Assembly: GCA_020052325.1 (NCBI GenBank)
Contig: JAGVPF010000022.1
Coordinates: 1 to 15,462 of the forward strand
DNA from: an archaeon
GTDB taxonomy: Archaea > Micrarchaeota > Micrarchaeia > Anstonellales > Bilamarchaeaceae
Reading direction: 5' to 3'
Length of the DNA: 15,462 nt
Both the position numbers and the translations under genes were made by a program. Under the pieces are notes generated by a model. That model saw only the letters and a program-made list of their open reading frames with translations, did no database searches and was not told the origin of the DNA. Below, piece by piece: positions 13,546 to 15,462 of the stretch. Numbering within the stretch: the stretch's first letter is position 1; every line of letters begins with the position of its first letter.

Positions 13546-14181
13546 ATGGGCTCTTTTTGCGCGCGCTGCGGCCGCGAGGCCGAACTTCTTGCAGGCTCCG
13601 ACGGCGGCATGTACTGCAACGACTGCCTCCTGCAGTCCCAGGCGCCACGATGCATCGACTGCGTGAAATGCCACATACGGCGATGCGGCGACGCCATCTA
13701 CGCATGTCCGTTCTGCAGCGGCTCGCCAGAAACCGCAGACGCGGCGATGCTCCAGGCCCAGCTCAAGAAGGAGCGCATCCTCGCACCCATCCGCATCGAC
13801 GAGAAGTGCGAGCGCTGCGGCGGGACGCTTCCGGGAAGGGCGTTCATCATGCACGGAAAGGCCCTTTGCCGGGACTGCCTCCTATATGAGCAGGACCGGT
13901 GGGAAGTCGTTTCCGCAAAGCCGGGCAAGGGAGGCTCACGCATCCGGGTCGTCATCGAGCGGCCGAAAGTCCCAACCGACCCAGAGTACGCGAAAAAGCT
14001 CTTCCACGCGATAGGGGCCGACCCCGAGAACCTGCCCCCGGACCCGTTTTCTGGGTCAAAACCGATTAACGAAAAACAGATGCCTGATGATTCCTGCGTG
14101 AACTGCGAGGCATATGCGGCCGGGAAAATACGCGGTAAATTCCTTGGCGGGACGGCCGGGAAAGAAGGAAAAAAAGGCTGA
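13546..14181 (+). CDS. Cysteine-rich zinc-binding protein with LIM-like CxxC modules
   Basis: A 211-residue cytoplasmic protein with several zinc-ribbon or treble-clef-like cysteine pairs. Module 1 is CARC (5-8) with YCNDC (Cys24, Cys27). Module 2 is CIDC (36-39), Cys42, Cys47 and CPFC (54-57). Module 3 is CERC (88-91) with LCRDC (Cys108, Cys111). The spacing in modules 1 and 3 is LIM-like (CxxC, 15-16 residues, CxxC), followed in each by a short Leu-Leu stretch (DCLLQ and DCLLYE), so they look like a duplication. A helical linker (about 63-80) lies between modules 2 and 3. A long charged region follows, and a final CVNC pair (184-187) stands near the basic, Gly/Lys-rich end. Such proteins usually bind proteins or nucleic acids, but the partner is unknown and I do not recognise the family. 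The TATA box supports ATG 13546. It converges on the next gene. Confidence 0.75.
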   Translation: MGSFCARCGREAELLAGSDGGMYCNDCLLQSQAPRCIDCVKCHIRRCGDAIYACPFCSGSPETADAAMLQAQLKKERILAPIRIDEKCERCGGTLPGRAFIMHGKALCRDCLLYEQDRWEVVSAKPGKGGSRIRVVIERPKVPTDPEYAKKLFHAIGADPENLPPDPFSGSKPINEKQMPDDSCVNCEAYAAGKIRGKFLGGTAGKEGKKG

Positions 14182-14199
14182 TTTGCCCATCAGGAACGG

Positions 14200-14223
14200 G
14201 GCGCCCAACTGGAAGGGAGCGCC
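14200..14223. other. Weak inverted repeat between convergent genes
   Basis: GGCGCCC (14200-14206) can pair with GG(A)GCGCC (14216-14223) with a bulged A and a nine-base loop. It ends at the last base of the minus-strand gene. It could stop transcription from either side, but archaeal terminators are normally T-rich and none is seen here. Confidence 0.25.
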
Positions 14224-15462
14224 TAATCCTTGTCTTCAACCGAGTATTTCAGCTCGCCCTTAATGGGAACGCGCTCTTCCTTCAGATATCCCATATGGAC
14301 CTCGCATTTGCAGAGGCGCCATTCGGGTTTCGGGCATTTTTTGAATTCCGCAGCGATGCGTTCCGCATCCTCCTTGCCTATCAACGAAATGGAGAACTGC
14401 CCGTGGCCGGAATCAGAATGATCGAAGTAGGTTGAGAGGTAATGCTTGCCGCATCCGGAGCACCGGAAAACCCTGTTCGTTACGTCCCCGCCGCAGCAGG
14501 AAATGGACTTGATTATCAAGGCCAAATCCTCCAGGCATTTCGATTCGCTTATTATGCCAAGGCCCGTCTCGCAGTCGAAGCAATGCGTGCAGCGCCGCCC
14601 GGGCTCTTTCCGGAATTCATGCGCCTTGAGGGCGTTTCCGACTTTCTCCTTCACGCGTTCATCGCCGTAAATGGCAGCCTTCTTTAGGCCGGGTATGGCG
14701 AAGGAGATGTCTATCCCCTTTGCCGAGGCCTTCTCGAAGAAACCTGCCGCTGCCGCCCTCACCTCGAAATCATGGTAATCGAGGGCTTTGATGACGTTCG
14801 GGATGTCGGCGCGGATGTCGAAGTCCCCGGCAAAATCCTCCAGCTTGCCCAATACCGAAGAGCGCACGTCCCCCCGCGCATGTTCGAGCATCTTATTGAT
14901 GTCCACCCACATCCTCTTCCTCCCGTAGAATGATGAGAGCAGCCGCGCTGCAGCGGTCCGAGAATCCATGTCCTTGTCCGAAAGAGCTTCATTTAGGGCG
15001 CTTTCTGCAAATCCGATATCCTCTCCCCTCTCCATCGCCTCCCTGAGCATGGCAGTGGCACCGAACCTCTTAAGGGCGTCGCTGCATTTAAGCATCTCAA
15101 GCGGCGCTCCCGCGCCGCCAGTTACGGATACGAGTGCTTGGTCCCCCTCGCCGCCGGACTTTGCGGCAGTCGCTTGCCCCTTCCCCTGCGCGTTGAAGGC
15201 GAACGTTTCAATTTTCTCCGATTCATCCGCGATCTTGCGCGTAATGATTTTCACCCATTCCGGACTGATGAGGGAGAGCCTCAATTCCTCGCCGGGGGTG
15301 CCGCTGTATCTAACCGATAGCTCGTTTTCCCCCCGGTTCAGGTTATCCAGGACAACCTGCCCTCTCATGAAGAGCGCCATCCCCTCCTTCCCGTTCAGGA
15401 CGGGCGTGACCGAACAGTTTGAGGCATCGACATGCACGAACGCGGCTTGGTTCTCGCCCAAA
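14223..15462 (-). CDS. HEAT-repeat protein with C-terminal cysteine cluster (5' end at window edge)
   Basis: At least 412 residues on the minus strand. The frame is open to the window end, where only a TTG could start, so the gene almost surely continues outside. I do not recognise it. The N-terminal part (about 1-75) looks beta-rich, with NRGENELSVRYSGTPGEE resembling an Ig-like or beta-sandwich edge. A low-complexity linker (about 92-120) follows. Residues 148-281 form about four HEAT-like helical repeats, each starting with Asp-Ile (DIGFAESALNEAL, DINKMLEHARGDV, DIRADIPNVIKAL, DISFAIPGLKKAA). The C-terminal part (about 285-390) has a Cys-rich domain: CTHCFDC (291-297), CC (322-323), CSGCGKH (334-340), CPKPEWRLCKC (376-386) and His389, likely binding one or more zinc ions. 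A helical scaffold joined to a zinc domain suggests protein binding. Partner and role are unknown. It converges on the other cysteine-rich gene. Confidence 0.75.
   Translation of the reverse strand, partial: LGENQAAFVHVDASNCSVTPVLNGKEGMALFMRGQVVLDNLNRGENELSVRYSGTPGEELRLSLISPEWVKIITRKIADESEKIETFAFNAQGKGQATAAKSGGEGDQALVSVTGGAGAPLEMLKCSDALKRFGATAMLREAMERGEDIGFAESALNEALSDKDMDSRTAAARLLSSFYGRKRMWVDINKMLEHARGDVRSSVLGKLEDFAGDFDIRADIPNVIKALDYHDFEVRAAAAGFFEKASAKGIDISFAIPGLKKAAIYGDERVKEKVGNALKAHEFRKEPGRRCTHCFDCETGLGIISESKCLEDLALIIKSISCCGGDVTNRVFRCSGCGKHYLSTYFDHSDSGHGQFSISLIGKEDAERIAAEFKKCPKPEWRLCKCEVHMGYLKEERVPIKGELKYSVEDKD

Noticed and set aside
13510..13548. CATATG occurring twice, 33 bases apart, around the start of the Cys-rich gene
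   Set aside because: Only six bases, one copy includes the start codon itself; no wider repeat or dyad supports a site.
1..15462. tRNA genes, CRISPR repeats, transposase or integrase
   Set aside because: No cloverleaf-like GTTCRANNC context, no spaced direct repeats, and no recombinase motifs were seen; every gap is short and accounted for by promoters.

Overview
The window reads as a gene-dense piece of an archaeal chromosome. Coding sequence fills nearly everything, and the longest gap is about 120 bases. Three things point to Archaea: TATA-box-like elements lie about 25-28 bases before several start codons (leaderless mRNAs) or about 40 bases before others; the gene set includes an archaeal-type A24 prepilin peptidase and a DUF4143-type AAA ATPase; and Ile ATA and Arg AGG/AGA codons are common despite fairly high GC. 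A small-genome lineage (DPANN-like or a similar uncultivated euryarchaeote) is plausible, but the sequence alone does not fix this. I see no tRNA, rRNA, CRISPR array, insertion sequence or integrase.

Region 1 (1-4864, continuing to 6527) looks like a surface-glycan module. After the tail of an unrecognised basic protein come an AAA ATPase with a nuclease-like C-terminal motif and two GT4 glycosyltransferases, all three coupled by ATGA stop/start overlaps. A sugar-nucleotide epimerase/dehydratase with its own TATA-like box follows, then a Wzx-type flippase. Together they could make an activated sugar, build a lipid-linked glycan on the cytoplasmic face and flip it outward. No oligosaccharyltransferase or polymerase is in the window.

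Region 2 (6528-10675) encodes envelope functions. It holds a prepilin peptidase, a TolB-like beta-propeller lipoprotein, and an apparent operon of a processive-type GT2 synthase, a membrane-anchored thioredoxin-fold protein and a DUF167 protein.

Region 3 (10676-11950) holds two divergent genes I do not recognise. Their shared 102-base promoter region contains a striking dyad that encloses the TATA box of the minus-strand gene and carries three copies of a CGTTC half-site. This is the best candidate for an undescribed regulated unit.

Region 4 (11951-15462) holds the LemA-HtpX membrane quality-control pair, a protein with several zinc-binding cysteine pairs, and, convergent to it and cut by the window edge, an unusual HEAT-repeat protein with a C-terminal cysteine cluster. 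None of the unknown genes can be given a function from sequence alone.
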